A stretch of 64,000 bases of DNA from Halomonas sp. I5-271120 (GCF_030553075.1 NZ_CP130701.1:3286001-3350000); one strand, 5' to 3'; positions 25,907-35,001 are shown, counted from the stretch's first letter. Notes: generated from the sequence alone by a model not told the origin. Program-made: numbers and translations.

Positions 25907-26797
25907 ATGATTGATAATCAATATGCAATGTTTTTGCAGAGTTCTGGCGAAGAAGTATTTCTTTCCAATAATATTTTTTGGCATAAGTACAATGGTTTTA
26001 TTGTTCCAGCTTATCTGCCGCATGTCACACCGACGATCGATGAATTCACTGCAAAAAAAGCAATGAAATATTCGAAGTCGCCCTTCGCGAGATGGAATAG
26101 CAGTTTTGGTCAAAATGATGAAGCAAGTTGGTGGTATGTTGTGCGTCAGGCACCTTATTCAATGCAACAATGCAGCAAAAAAACACGCAGCAACATTCGC
26201 CGGGCTATAAAGAATCTTATTGTTAGGCCGGTTTCTCTAGACGAAATGCAAGAGCAGGGGTATGCAGTCTGTGAAGCTGCTGTGGTACGGTATGGAAATT
26301 CAGCCTTCCTTCCTAGTCGCGCTGAATTTTCTCGCAGGCTTACGGCTGCAGGCGCATTTTATGGAACTGTAGAGTATGTTGGTGTCTTCGTAGAAGAGAA
26401 AATGATCGCCTTTTCCGAAAACCATATTCAAGATAATGCAGTGTTTTGGGAGAGTATCTGGTATGATCCTGAGTACTTAAGGCTTGGCTCCAGCTATGCG
26501 TTAATTAATTTTATGTTAGAATATTATTTAAATACAAGAAATATGAAGCATGTTTCTGATGGTTGTCGTTCGATATACCATGAAACTAATTTCCAAGACT
26601 TTCTTATTCGTAGGTTTGGTTTTGAGAAGTTTTATTCAAAGCTTGAGCTGGTTTACTCTCCTTGGTTTTATTTTATCGTCTCTCTTTTATACCCTTTTCG
26701 TTGTGTACTTGACGCATTGCGTGCTTGTCGTGCTCCGATTCTCGCCAAGGGGCGTGCTGTTTTATGCCAAGAAGAAATAAGGCGGTCTTTTTTGTAG
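25907..26797 (+). CDS. FemAB/GNAT-like acyltransferase
   Basis: A 296-residue protein with the look of a GNAT/FemAB-type acyltransferase. A basic motif SKKTRSNIRRAIKN near residue 90 is followed by a mixed alpha/beta region (VGVFVEEKMIAFSENHI, WYDPEYLRLGSSYALINFML) that resembles the acyl-CoA or aminoacyl-tRNA binding core. A C-terminal hydrophobic stretch (SPWFYFIVSLLYPF) may bind the membrane. It could acylate or aminoacylate an amino sugar of the repeat unit. The family call is from pattern only. The position just before the initiating transferase and aminotransferase fits an amino-sugar role. Confidence 0.5.
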   Translation: MIDNQYAMFLQSSGEEVFLSNNIFWHKYNGFIVPAYLPHVTPTIDEFTAKKAMKYSKSPFARWNSSFGQNDEASWWYVVRQAPYSMQQCSKKTRSNIRRAIKNLIVRPVSLDEMQEQGYAVCEAAVVRYGNSAFLPSRAEFSRRLTAAGAFYGTVEYVGVFVEEKMIAFSENHIQDNAVFWESIWYDPEYLRLGSSYALINFMLEYYLNTRNMKHVSDGCRSIYHETNFQDFLIRRFGFEKFYSKLELVYSPWFYFIVSLLYPFRCVLDALRACRAPILAKGRAVLCQEEIRRSFL

Positions 26798-26865
26798 TTC
26801 TTAACTTTTTTGTGTCTTATTTTTGGGTGCATATTCACATGGGTATATCGCAAGAGCACCAAAGG

Positions 26866-27444
26866 ATGTTAAAGCGCTTATTTGATGTAACTCTGTCCTT
26901 AGCTGGTTTGCTTTTGTTGAGTGAGCTGATCTTGCTGTTTTATCTTTTCTCGTGCCTGGATACAAGAAGCAATGGCATTTTCAGGCAAAGGAGGATAGGG
27001 CGACATGGGAAAATATTTCACTTATACAAGATAAAGACAATGAAAAGAATCTCTGGATTTGACTCTACTGTCACGACAGCCAAAGACCCCCGCATTACAC
27101 GTTTTGGGAGATGGCTCAGGAAGACAAAGGTTGATGAGCTTCCTCAGTTGTGGAACGTCTTTGTCGGAGACATGAGTTTTGTGGGACCTCGGCCAGATGT
27201 TCCAGGGTTCGCCAATACGCTGACTGGGGAAAAGGCAATTATATTGAGCGTTCGTCCCGGTATTACAGGTCCTGCGACGTTGAAATACCGAGACGAAGAA
27301 TCACTCCTGGCTGACAAGAGTGATCCTGAGCGTTATAATCGTGAAGTAATCTATCCAGATAAAGTCATGATAAATATGGATTATGTCCAAAATTGGACAT
27401 TTATTTATGACTTGAAGATTATCTTCAGGACCTTATGTGGGTGA
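26866..27444 (+). CDS. Initiating phosphoglycosyl transferase, PglC-like
   Basis: A 192-residue monotopic sugar transferase of the bacterial sugar transferase family. One N-terminal re-entrant hydrophobic segment (LFDVTLSLAGLLLLSELILL) is followed by RQRRIGRHGKIFHLYKIKTM, RKTKVDELPQLWNV, the catalytic-type GDMSFVGPRPDV, and VRPGITGPATLKYRDEE. It should move a sugar phosphate, probably from a UDP-linked diamino sugar, to undecaprenyl phosphate and so start the repeat unit. The ATG at 26866 gives the usual M-x-K-R-x-F-D start and has AAGAG nine nt upstream; an in-frame ATG at 26839 lacks any ribosome site. Confidence 0.9.
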   Translation: MLKRLFDVTLSLAGLLLLSELILLFYLFSCLDTRSNGIFRQRRIGRHGKIFHLYKIKTMKRISGFDSTVTTAKDPRITRFGRWLRKTKVDELPQLWNVFVGDMSFVGPRPDVPGFANTLTGEKAIILSVRPGITGPATLKYRDEESLLADKSDPERYNREVIYPDKVMINMDYVQNWTFIYDLKIIFRTLCG

Positions 27445-27471
27445 GTTACTTAGTGATGTGAAGGTGAAATT

Positions 27472-28644
27472 ATGACTACTCCCTCATTTTCTCCCTGGCC
27501 TGCTTTCACTGACGAAGAAGCCGATATCGTCAGGCAGGTGATACTTTCCAACAAGGTGAACTACTGGACCGGTAATGAAGGGCGTTTATTCGAAAGCGAG
27601 TTTGCTCGCTTTGCGGGTACCGAATACGCCGTTGCTGTTTCCAACGGCACCACGGCCCTGGACCTGGCGATGAAGGCGCTGGGAATCGGTGTGGGCGATG
27701 AAGTGGTGGTCACTTCTCGAACCTTCATGGCGTCGGTGTCCTCCATCGTCACCGCTGGTGCAGTGCCTGTCTTCGCGGATGTCGATCGCGACTCTCAGAA
27801 CATTACGCCTAACACCGTCGTGCCTTTGATTACGTCGCGCACCAAAGCCATTATCGCGGTGCACTTGGCTGGCTGGCCCTGTGACATGGACGGTCTGATG
27901 TCGCTCGCAGAAAGCCGCGGTCTCTATTTGATCGAGGACTGTGCTCAAGCGCATGGGGCTACCTGGCGCGCGCGCAGTGTTGGTGGGATCGGGCATGTCG
28001 GCGCCTGGTCCTTCTGTCAGGACAAGATCATGTCTACCGGCGGGGAGGGGGGCATGGTCACCACCAATGACCGGTCTCTGTGGCAACGGATGTGGGCCTA
28101 CAAGGATCATGGCAAGAGTTGGGAGGCGGTCTACGAGCGGGAGCATCCGCCGGGTTTTCGCTGGCTGCATGAATCCTTCGGCACCAACTGGCGCCTGACC
28201 GAGATGCAGGCGGCCATTGGCCGGCTGCAGCTGCGCCGGATGCCGGACTGGACACGGCAGCGTCGTGACAATCTGGAGCGGATTTGGCAGGCGGCGAGAG
28301 CCTGTGGCCTGCGGGTGCCTGAGTTGCCAGGGCATGTCGGACACGCCGCTTACAAGGCCTATGTGTTTATTGATCCGCTGTCGCTGCGGCCAGGGTGGGA
28401 TCGTGATCGGATCATCGACGAAATACAACAGCGGGGAGTTCCGTGTCTGGGGGGGAGTTGTTCCGAGGTGTATCGCGAAAAGGCCTTCGATGACACGGGG
28501 TGGCGGCCAGCTCATGCCTTGCCGGTTGCAGCCGAACTGGGGAAGACCAGCATCATGTTTCTGGTCCATCCTACGTTGACCCCGGAGGAGATCGAACGCA
28601 CTTGCCTGGCGTTACAGGAGGTAATGGCTCTAGCTGCGGGCTGA
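27472..28644 (+). CDS. DegT/DnrJ/EryC1/StrS PLP-dependent aminotransferase
   Basis: A 390-residue sugar aminotransferase. Family signatures are AVSNGTTALDLAMKALGIG, EVVVTSRTFMASVSS, LIEDCAQAHGA, and SFCQDKIMSTGGEGGM, which contains the PLP-binding lysine. It should aminate the 4-keto group of a 4-keto-6-deoxy HexNAc. Being next to the PglC-like gene suggests it makes the diamino sugar that starts the repeat unit (PglE role). It is also the only candidate in this window for the LegC step. AAGGTG precedes the ATG. It is GC-rich again, unlike the preceding 10 kb, and is the last gene of the rightward run. Confidence 0.87.
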   Translation: MTTPSFSPWPAFTDEEADIVRQVILSNKVNYWTGNEGRLFESEFARFAGTEYAVAVSNGTTALDLAMKALGIGVGDEVVVTSRTFMASVSSIVTAGAVPVFADVDRDSQNITPNTVVPLITSRTKAIIAVHLAGWPCDMDGLMSLAESRGLYLIEDCAQAHGATWRARSVGGIGHVGAWSFCQDKIMSTGGEGGMVTTNDRSLWQRMWAYKDHGKSWEAVYEREHPPGFRWLHESFGTNWRLTEMQAAIGRLQLRRMPDWTRQRRDNLERIWQAARACGLRVPELPGHVGHAAYKAYVFIDPLSLRPGWDRDRIIDEIQQRGVPCLGGSCSEVYREKAFDDTGWRPAHALPVAAELGKTSIMFLVHPTLTPEEIERTCLALQEVMALAAG

Positions 28645-28685
28645 TCTTTGCAGAGCGCAGATATACGAGGCCAGCATATACATGA

Positions 28686-28727
28686 AACGCCCCCGACCGA
28701 GAGATACCTTGGCCGGGGGCGTTGTTT
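28686..28727. terminator. Strong bidirectional terminator closing the main polysaccharide run
   Basis: The arms AACGCCCCCG (28686-28695) and CGGGGGCGTT (28714-28723) are perfect complements around an 18-nt loop and are followed by GTTTT. It sits between the aminotransferase stop and the stop of the opposite-strand dehydrogenase gene, so it can end transcription from both sides. It marks the right boundary of the ops-controlled run. Confidence 0.88.
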
Positions 28728-28754
28728 TATGTTCTGGATTCAAGTGTGTCCGGG

Positions 28755-30041
28755 TTAGAGGCGTAAGTCGGCCTCGCCATTCCCCAGCAGGTACTTCAGA
28801 TCGAACAGCACGTGGTTGGGTTTGCCCCAGGAGCGTATACGGTCAATGCCATAGTCGCGGAATTCATCGTGGGCGACTGCCAGTATCATCGCATCATAGC
28901 TCCCTTCATCCGGCCGCTCGACGGGGCGGATCGCATAGGCACGCTGGGCTTCGTCACGATCGGCATGAGGGTCTAGGACATCAACCATGACATTGAAGTC
29001 CCCCAGTTCGCGAATGATATCGGTGACACGTGTATTGCGCAGGTCCGGGCAGTTCTCCTTGAACGTCAGGCCCAGGATCAGCACCCGTGCGCCTTGCACG
29101 TGGATCCTTTCCTTAATCATCTGCTTGACCAACTGGCCAGCCACATAGGCGCCCATACCATCATTGATACGTCGGCCTGACAGGATGACTTCCGGGTGAT
29201 AGCCCACCTGTTGGGCCTTGTGCGTCAGATAATAGGGGTCGACACCGATGCAGTGCCCGCCCACTAACCCTGGCCGGAAGGGAAGAAAATTCCACTTGGT
29301 TCCCGCTGCCAGCAGGACTTCTTCGGTATCAATTCCCAAGCGGCTAAAGATCATGGCCAGCTCGTTGATCAGTGCGATGTTCACATCGCGCTGAGTGTTC
29401 TCGATGACCTTGGCGGCCTCCGCGACCCTCATTGAACTGGCTTTGAAGGTGCCCGCCACAATGACCGATGCATAGAGGGCGTCGACGAAGGTTGCCGCAA
29501 CGGGAGTCGAGCCTGAGGTCACCTTCCTGATCGAGGTGACACGATGTTCCTTGTCGCCTGGATTGATGCGCTCTGGGCTATAGCCGGCGAAAAAGTCGCG
29601 ATTGAAGACCAGCCCCGAGCCTTGTTCGATGACAGGAATGCATTCCTCTTCGGTGGCGCCCGGATAGACGGTCGACTCATAGATGACGACATTGCCTGGC
29701 GAAATGACGTGAGCCACCGTCTGGCTGGCCTTGCGCAAGGGCGTCAGATCCGGGCAGTGCTGTGCGTCGATCGGTGTTGGAACCGTGACTATATAGACAT
29801 TGCATTCCTGCAGTCGCTCGACATCATCACTGAAGTCGAGCTGTTTTGCGCATCTGAGCTCATCGAATGAGACTTCTCGGGTGGTGTCGATGCCATCGGT
29901 GAGCTGCAGGATGCGATGGGTATTGATGTCGAAGCCCAGCGTCGGGTAACGCTTGCCGAATTCCACGGCCAGAGGCAAGCCCACATAGCCCAGTCCAATC
30001 ACGCCAATACGAATAGAGTCCAACTTCAGGGTCAGGTCCAT
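28755..30041 (-). CDS. tviB: UDP-N-acetylglucosamine 6-dehydrogenase, TviB/WbpA type
   Basis: A 428-residue nucleotide-sugar dehydrogenase that oxidises UDP-GlcNAc (or UDP-GalNAc) at C6 to the uronic acid with two NAD+. It has [17 protein letters not shown] at the N-terminus, [28 protein letters not shown], and the catalytic cysteine in [12 protein letters not shown]. The C-terminal domain [16 protein letters not shown] is complete. It is 21 bp after the WbpM-type gene and probably in the same transcript. Its product is a likely substrate for the asparagine-synthase-like amidotransferase in the main run. Confidence 0.93.
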   Translation of the reverse strand: MDLTLKLDSIRIGVIGLGYVGLPLAVEFGKRYPTLGFDINTHRILQLTDGIDTTREVSFDELRCAKQLDFSDDVERLQECNVYIVTVPTPIDAQHCPDLTPLRKASQTVAHVISPGNVVIYESTVYPGATEEECIPVIEQGSGLVFNRDFFAGYSPERINPGDKEHRVTSIRKVTSGSTPVAATFVDALYASVIVAGTFKASSMRVAEAAKVIENTQRDVNIALINELAMIFSRLGIDTEEVLLAAGTKWNFLPFRPGLVGGHCIGVDPYYLTHKAQQVGYHPEVILSGRRINDGMGAYVAGQLVKQMIKERIHVQGARVLILGLTFKENCPDLRNTRVTDIIRELGDFNVMVDVLDPHADRDEAQRAYAIRPVERPDEGSYDAMILAVAHDEFRDYGIDRIRSWGKPNHVLFDLKYLLGNGEADLRL

Positions 30042-30062
30042 GATCCATTGTCCTTGTGATAA

Positions 30063-32117
30063 TCAGAAGTGGCTGTCCTTGGCCAGGGCCGCGGTCGAGA
30101 GGTTGAGTTGAGCTGACAGCACCTTTGGGGCTATTGATGATGGGGTGGCGGCTCTTTGGCTTACTTGATGCCTTTCCCTGTCAACGACTGGAGCCTCATT
30201 GGGCTGATGTGTCTTTGCATCCCCGTATTGTTGAAGCCAAAGTAGGTCGGAAATAGGGTGGTTGGGGTGGTAAGCGATGGGGGCTTCCAGCAACAGTTGT
30301 CTGATAGCTTCGTGCTGGACCTTGGCTACAGCGTTATGCAAACGACGAAGGTATTCTTCTAGGCGCGGCCATTCCCAGCTGGTTTCCCATGCAGTCATGA
30401 TGCGTGGATGTGCCGTCGATGTGGTGTTGGTGCCGACCAGCAGCTCCTCATAGAGCTTTTCTCCTGGGCGCAGGCCGCTATAGTGGATAGCGATGTCGCC
30501 ATCTGCGCTGTCCTCGGTGATCAACTCCAATCCCGAGAGGCGGACCATTTGCTTTGCCAAATCGGCAATTTTGATCGGTTCACCCATGTCCAGAACAAAC
30601 ACATTACCCCCGCTACCCATTGCACCTGCCTGAATCACCAATTGAGCGGCTTCGGGGATGGTCATGAAGTAGCGCGTTATATTGGGGTGGGTCACCGTAA
30701 TCGGTCCGCCATCGCGTATCTGGCGCCTGAACAAAGGCACAACGGATCCGGATGAGCCCAGGACATTGCCAAATCTGACCATGCAAAAACGCGTCTTGAC
30801 CTGCTCACTGGACAGGGCCTGGCAGATGAGCTCTGCAAGGCGCTTAGTCGTGCCCATGACATTGGTGGGCCGCACGGCCTTGTCTGTCGAGATCAAAACG
30901 AAGGTTTCAACGCCGCAATCGATAGCCGCCTGCGCGGTCTTCAGCGTGCCGAAAACATTATTACGGATGCCTTCGGCCATGTTGTGTTCCACCATCGGCA
31001 CGTGCTTGTAGGCAGCGGCATGATAGAGCGTCTGCACACCAAAGCTGCGCATGAAAAGCGTGAGACGTGGACGGTGCTGGACGGACACCAGCAGTGCCTT
31101 GATGGAAATATCGAGATGATGGCGTTCAGCAAGTGCCTTGATTTCTTGCTCCACCTGGTAAAGGGCATACTCACAGACATCCAGCAGCAGCAGCTGGCGC
31201 GGCTGCTGAAGTAGAATCTGCCGGCTCAGCTCGGAACCTATCGAGCCGCCTGCTCCAGTCACCATCACGACCTTGCCCAGGATGTTGGCCTGCATCAGTA
31301 ACGGCTGCGGTGGCACGGGATCGCGTCCCAGCAGATCCTCGACGGTCACGTTGCGGATGTCGTTGATTCTCGCGCGTCCGGCGACGATGTCGGCCGTACC
31401 CGGCACGGTTTGCACGGGGATCATCAGTGGCTCTAGAGCATTCAGGATGGCCCGTCTCCTCGCCCTAGTCGCGCTGGGAATCGCCAATAGGATCTGCTCT
31501 ACGCCGTAGTCATTGATAAGCTGGCCCACCTGCGCCGGGGAGTACACTTCCAGTCCCTCGACATTTGTGCCATGCATACCTCGCCAGTCATCCACGAAGG
31601 CCACCGGGACATGTTGATCGCTATGTTTCAGTGAATTGACCAGGTGGGCCCCGGCGGCTCCGGCGCCGTATATCACGACACGTGTTCGGTTCTTGATGCT
31701 TGCCCTTCTGTAGGCTGAGCGAAGCAGGTAACGGATACCGCCAATACTCACGAATGCCAGCAGGAAAAAGACCACGGAAATGGTGATGGGAGATGGCGTC
31801 CCCAATGCGAAACTGACGGCGATAAGTGTCAGCGTCGTAGCGACCAGTCCTTGCACGATGGTTTTTAGGGCGCGTTGATTAATATATCGAATGACCGCGC
31901 GATAAAACCCTAGTCTGACGAAATAGTAGATACTGATGGGGAGGGTAATAAAGAATGCCAGCCAGGTTTCCCTATCCAGTACCTTGTCCCAATGTTCGAA
32001 CTTTATCAGCATCGCCAACAAGAAGCTCAGCGTCAGGGAGGTAGAGTCAACCAATACCTGGATGAGTCGCTTGTATACACGAGGCAACCTGAAAATGTAA
32101 TCAATTGATTTATACAT
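30063..32117 (-). CDS. Membrane-bound UDP-HexNAc 4,6-dehydratase, WbpM/FlaA1/PglF family
   Basis: A 684-residue protein with four N-terminal membrane helices (residues 10-130), a CoA-binding-like domain (VVIYGAGAAGAHLVNSL), and the catalytic SDR domain (MVTGAGGSIGSELSRQIL, YHAAAYKHVPMVEHN, VLISTDKAVRPTNVMGTTKR). It converts UDP-GlcNAc to the 4-keto-6-deoxy sugar used for QuiNAc, bacillosamine and related residues. A longer frame starts at 32171, but the ATG at 32117 has AAGGTGA upstream and gives the usual short N-terminus before the first helix. The last 60 residues are a variable polar tail. Confidence 0.92.
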   Translation of the reverse strand: MYKSIDYIFRLPRVYKRLIQVLVDSTSLTLSFLLAMLIKFEHWDKVLDRETWLAFFITLPISIYYFVRLGFYRAVIRYINQRALKTIVQGLVATTLTLIAVSFALGTPSPITISVVFFLLAFVSIGGIRYLLRSAYRRASIKNRTRVVIYGAGAAGAHLVNSLKHSDQHVPVAFVDDWRGMHGTNVEGLEVYSPAQVGQLINDYGVEQILLAIPSATRARRRAILNALEPLMIPVQTVPGTADIVAGRARINDIRNVTVEDLLGRDPVPPQPLLMQANILGKVVMVTGAGGSIGSELSRQILLQQPRQLLLLDVCEYALYQVEQEIKALAERHHLDISIKALLVSVQHRPRLTLFMRSFGVQTLYHAAAYKHVPMVEHNMAEGIRNNVFGTLKTAQAAIDCGVETFVLISTDKAVRPTNVMGTTKRLAELICQALSSEQVKTRFCMVRFGNVLGSSGSVVPLFRRQIRDGGPITVTHPNITRYFMTIPEAAQLVIQAGAMGSGGNVFVLDMGEPIKIADLAKQMVRLSGLELITEDSADGDIAIHYSGLRPGEKLYEELLVGTNTTSTAHPRIMTAWETSWEWPRLEEYLRRLHNAVAKVQHEAIRQLLLEAPIAYHPNHPISDLLWLQQYGDAKTHQPNEAPVVDRERHQVSQRAATPSSIAPKVLSAQLNLSTAALAKDSHF

Positions 32118-32615
32118 TATTTCACCTTCATCCCTGTGTCTTAATGCGATCATCTTTTTTGCGGGTCGCACTTTTATAATTATGTTGTTAATTATCCGGT
32201 AGCAGGCTACACAAAAGACTCCCTCCGGGTGTCTGCTGCTGCATGAGCCTCTCGAGGCGTATTGTTTTGTGTTGCGATGTTAACTTATGTTGTATTATGA
32301 TAAATGACGTAAGCAATCTTCCCAAGATGGTTTTTCTAGTCTATCGCGGGATGAGAAAGCAGCGATTAGCAGTAGGGTGCTAATGATGTAAGTATTGTAA
32401 ATTCGGCCGTTGGTGAGCCTCCGCATAATCGTTCGTGGCATGAAAAGGCATTAGAAGATTAATCTTTTTATAATGTTTTCTTTCCGTGACAGCTCATTTC
32501 TTGGTTGGCGGGAGGTTCTTTGTCAGGTTGTCTGACCAGTGCCTCAAGTTAGGCTTGGAAGCGCCTGTCATACCACATTATCAGGGTTATAACGGTCCTC
32601 ATCAGGGGAGTTAAG
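32118..32615. other. Divergent intergenic region
   Basis: 498 bp, AT-rich, between the leftward WbpM-type gene and the rightward epimerase gene. No gene is supported. A perfect TATAAT at 32469-32474 on the plus strand could be a -10 box for the epimerase unit, but no good -35 lies at normal spacing. A second possible pair (TTGCGA at 32272, TATGAT at 32297, 19-bp spacer) is weaker. No ops element was found here, in contrast to the region before wza. Confidence 0.45.
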
Positions 32616-33623
32616 ATGAAACTATTGATCACAGGCATGGCAGGTTTCATTGGCTTTTCGTTAGCTAGGCAGCTTTCCGGGAGGGGGCACACGATCATCG
32701 GGATCGATAACCTCAATGATTATTACGATGTGTCACTCAAGCAGGCACGACTGAATGTTCTGGCGGAGTATGAGGATATTCATTTCGTCAGACTGGACCT
32801 CTGTGATCGGGAGGGCATGACGGGACTGTTTTCACAGCATAGCTTTGACAGGGTCATCCATCTCGCCGCCCAGGCAGGGGTGCGCTATTCGCTGGACAAC
32901 CCTCATGCCTATGTCGATGCCAACCTGATGGGGTATCTCAATGTGCTTGAGTGCTGCCGGCATCATGAAGTGGAGCACCTCGTTTATGCCTCATCCAGCT
33001 CAGTCTATGGCATGAACGAAACGGTACCGTTTTCTACTCGGGACAGTGTCGACCACCCGGTCAGTCTCTATGCGGCAACCAAAAAGGCCAACGAACTGAT
33101 GGCACATACCTACTCCCATCTTTATGACCTGCCCACCACGGGCTTACGGTTTTTCACGGTCTATGGGCCATGGGGACGACCGGACATGGCGATGTTCATG
33201 TTCACCAAAGCGATCCTGGAAGGGCAGCCGATCGACGTCTACAACCATGGGGATATGTCACGCGACTTCACCTACATCGACGATATCGTCGAGAGCATCA
33301 TGCGCATTGTCGAGGTTGTGCCACAGCGTGACAGTGACTGGCAACCTTCTCAGGCCGGGCCGGAGAGCAGTAGCGCCCCCTATGCTCTTTACAACATTGG
33401 GCATGGAAGCCCCGTCAGATTGATGGACTTTATCCATGCGCTTGAAGGGGCGATCGGCAAGCGAGCCGAATGCAATTTTCTTCCCATGCAGCCTGGTGAT
33501 GTACCGCATACCTTTGCCGACACCGAGGCGCTCTATCAGGTGATCAGTTATCAGCCACGAGTAGACGTATGGGAAGGGGCCAAGCGGTTCGTCGCTTGGT
33601 ATCGCGATTATCATCGGGTTTGA
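32616..33623 (+). CDS. UDP-glucuronate 4-epimerase, CapI type
   Basis: A 335-residue extended SDR that interconverts UDP-GlcA and UDP-GalA. Motifs are ITGMAGFIGFSLARQL, IDNLNDYYDVSLKQARL (a hallmark of the uronate epimerase group), HLAAQAGVRYSLDNPHAY, YASSSSVYG, YAATKKANE as YxxxK, and the C-terminal RDFTYIDDIVE. GGGGAG precedes the ATG. UDP-glucose dehydrogenase, 1.5 kb downstream, would supply its substrate, so the unit looks dedicated to GlcA/GalA supply. Confidence 0.93.
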   Translation: MKLLITGMAGFIGFSLARQLSGRGHTIIGIDNLNDYYDVSLKQARLNVLAEYEDIHFVRLDLCDREGMTGLFSQHSFDRVIHLAAQAGVRYSLDNPHAYVDANLMGYLNVLECCRHHEVEHLVYASSSSVYGMNETVPFSTRDSVDHPVSLYAATKKANELMAHTYSHLYDLPTTGLRFFTVYGPWGRPDMAMFMFTKAILEGQPIDVYNHGDMSRDFTYIDDIVESIMRIVEVVPQRDSDWQPSQAGPESSSAPYALYNIGHGSPVRLMDFIHALEGAIGKRAECNFLPMQPGDVPHTFADTEALYQVISYQPRVDVWEGAKRFVAWYRDYHRV

Positions 33624-33660
33624 CGTGTGTCATCCCTTCTTCTGAAGGCAGGTTGGGTCG

Positions 33661-35001
33661 ATGACCACCGAGATGTGGCACCGGCTCAATAGCCGGCTAT
33701 TGTTTGCTTTTCTGGCGATGTTGATTGTGGTGCCCGGAGGGTATGCGCTGGTGCCACTGCTGTGTCTGATAGCAGCGTTAGCGGGAGCCTTGGCGGCAGG
33801 CTGGCGAACCCCACGACTGGACTGGGAAGACGGGTTGTGGTGCCTGGCGCTGCTGGTCTTCGCTGCCAGTTGGCTAGGCGATGTCGTCCGGACCCTTAAA
33901 TGGCCGGAATCCGCCACGGGGAATGGCATAGGGCTGCCGCTGTGGCCCATTTTGGGCGCTGTTTTGCTGATATGGTTACGCTGTCATGGCCCGGCAGCGC
34001 GTCATTGGTGGCTGGGTCTTTCGAGCGGCGCCTTGGCAGCAGGCTTGATTGCGCTGTTTGAAAGACTGGTCCTTTTGTACTCACGTGCCAGCAATGACAT
34101 GAATGCTATTCCGTTTGGCAATCTGGCCTTGCTGCTTGGCTTTCTCTCCTGGCTGGCAACACTTTGGTGGATGTACCGGCTACCTCAGCCTCGGCGCTTC
34201 TACCACCGTTACTGTCTCTGGCTATCTGCGGCTGGCGGCACGGCTGGCCTGTTGGCATCGTTGCTATCCGGCACACGTGGTGGCTGGTTGGCCGTGCCAT
34301 TACTCGCGTTGATGCTCTATGTGGCCTGGCGCCAGATGCCCATGAAAGAACGCCCACGGCCGGTTGCGCGATATCTAGGATGTGGTGCTCTACTTTTGGT
34401 CGTCATGCTGGTGGCTATCCCTGAAACGGGGGTCAGTCACCGCCTGGTCGCAGCCGTCGCCGACGCCCAAGAATACTGGCAGGGCGAAGATCGTGATGGA
34501 TCTGTCGGCCTTCGTTTAGAGATGTGGCGCGGCGGTTTGCAGCTCTTTGCAGAGCGCCCGTGGATAGGATGGGGGGAGGGACGCCTGGAATCCGAGCGTG
34601 ATGCCTTGGTGACGCGCCATATCCTGCATCCCGGCGTCAGTTACTATGATCAGTTGCACAGCGACATTATCGATACGGCGGCTAGAAGGGGAATGCTGGG
34701 GCTCTTGGGGTTGGCACTTCTTTATGGCGTGCCTCTGTACCTGTTCTCTCTACGGCTTGGTGCCAGCTCTCCAGGGGTGAGGGTCTTGGCCATGGCGGGC
34801 TTGATGACGCCTTTGGCGTTCATTGTCTTTGGGCTGTCGCAATCCATGCTGCGAGATGTGCACGGCCTGAGCGGTTACCTTGGCCTCAGTATCGGTTGCT
34901 GGGTAATTCTGAAGCGGGAAGAGCAGCGTGCGCTATGCCAGGAAGGTGGCCGTGCCGGCCGGGGTTACGTTGCCGACGCTTTTGTCGGCAAGCCGCGATG
35001 A
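33661..35001 (+). CDS. O-antigen ligase/polymerase-like membrane protein (Wzy_C)
   Basis: A 446-residue polytopic protein with about eleven to twelve hydrophobic segments and one larger periplasmic loop (about residues 265-330). The loop region RLEMWRGGLQLFAERPWIGWGEGRLES, given here only as its two ends RLEMWRGG and WIGWGEGRLE, is the typical Wzy_C signature, with HSDIIDTAARRGMLG following. It may ligate glycan to lipid A core or another acceptor, or polymerise repeat units. It is the second such protein here and is GC-rich, unlike the one at 23035, so the two probably differ in origin and role. Confidence 0.82.
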   Translation: MTTEMWHRLNSRLLFAFLAMLIVVPGGYALVPLLCLIAALAGALAAGWRTPRLDWEDGLWCLALLVFAASWLGDVVRTLKWPESATGNGIGLPLWPILGAVLLIWLRCHGPAARHWWLGLSSGALAAGLIALFERLVLLYSRASNDMNAIPFGNLALLLGFLSWLATLWWMYRLPQPRRFYHRYCLWLSAAGGTAGLLASLLSGTRGGWLAVPLLALMLYVAWRQMPMKERPRPVARYLGCGALLLVVMLVAIPETGVSHRLVAAVADAQEYWQGEDRDGSVGLRLEMWRGGLQLFAERPWIGWGEGRLESERDALVTRHILHPGVSYYDQLHSDIIDTAARRGMLGLLGLALLYGVPLYLFSLRLGASSPGVRVLAMAGLMTPLAFIVFGLSQSMLRDVHGLSGYLGLSIGCWVILKREEQRALCQEGGRAGRGYVADAFVGKPR

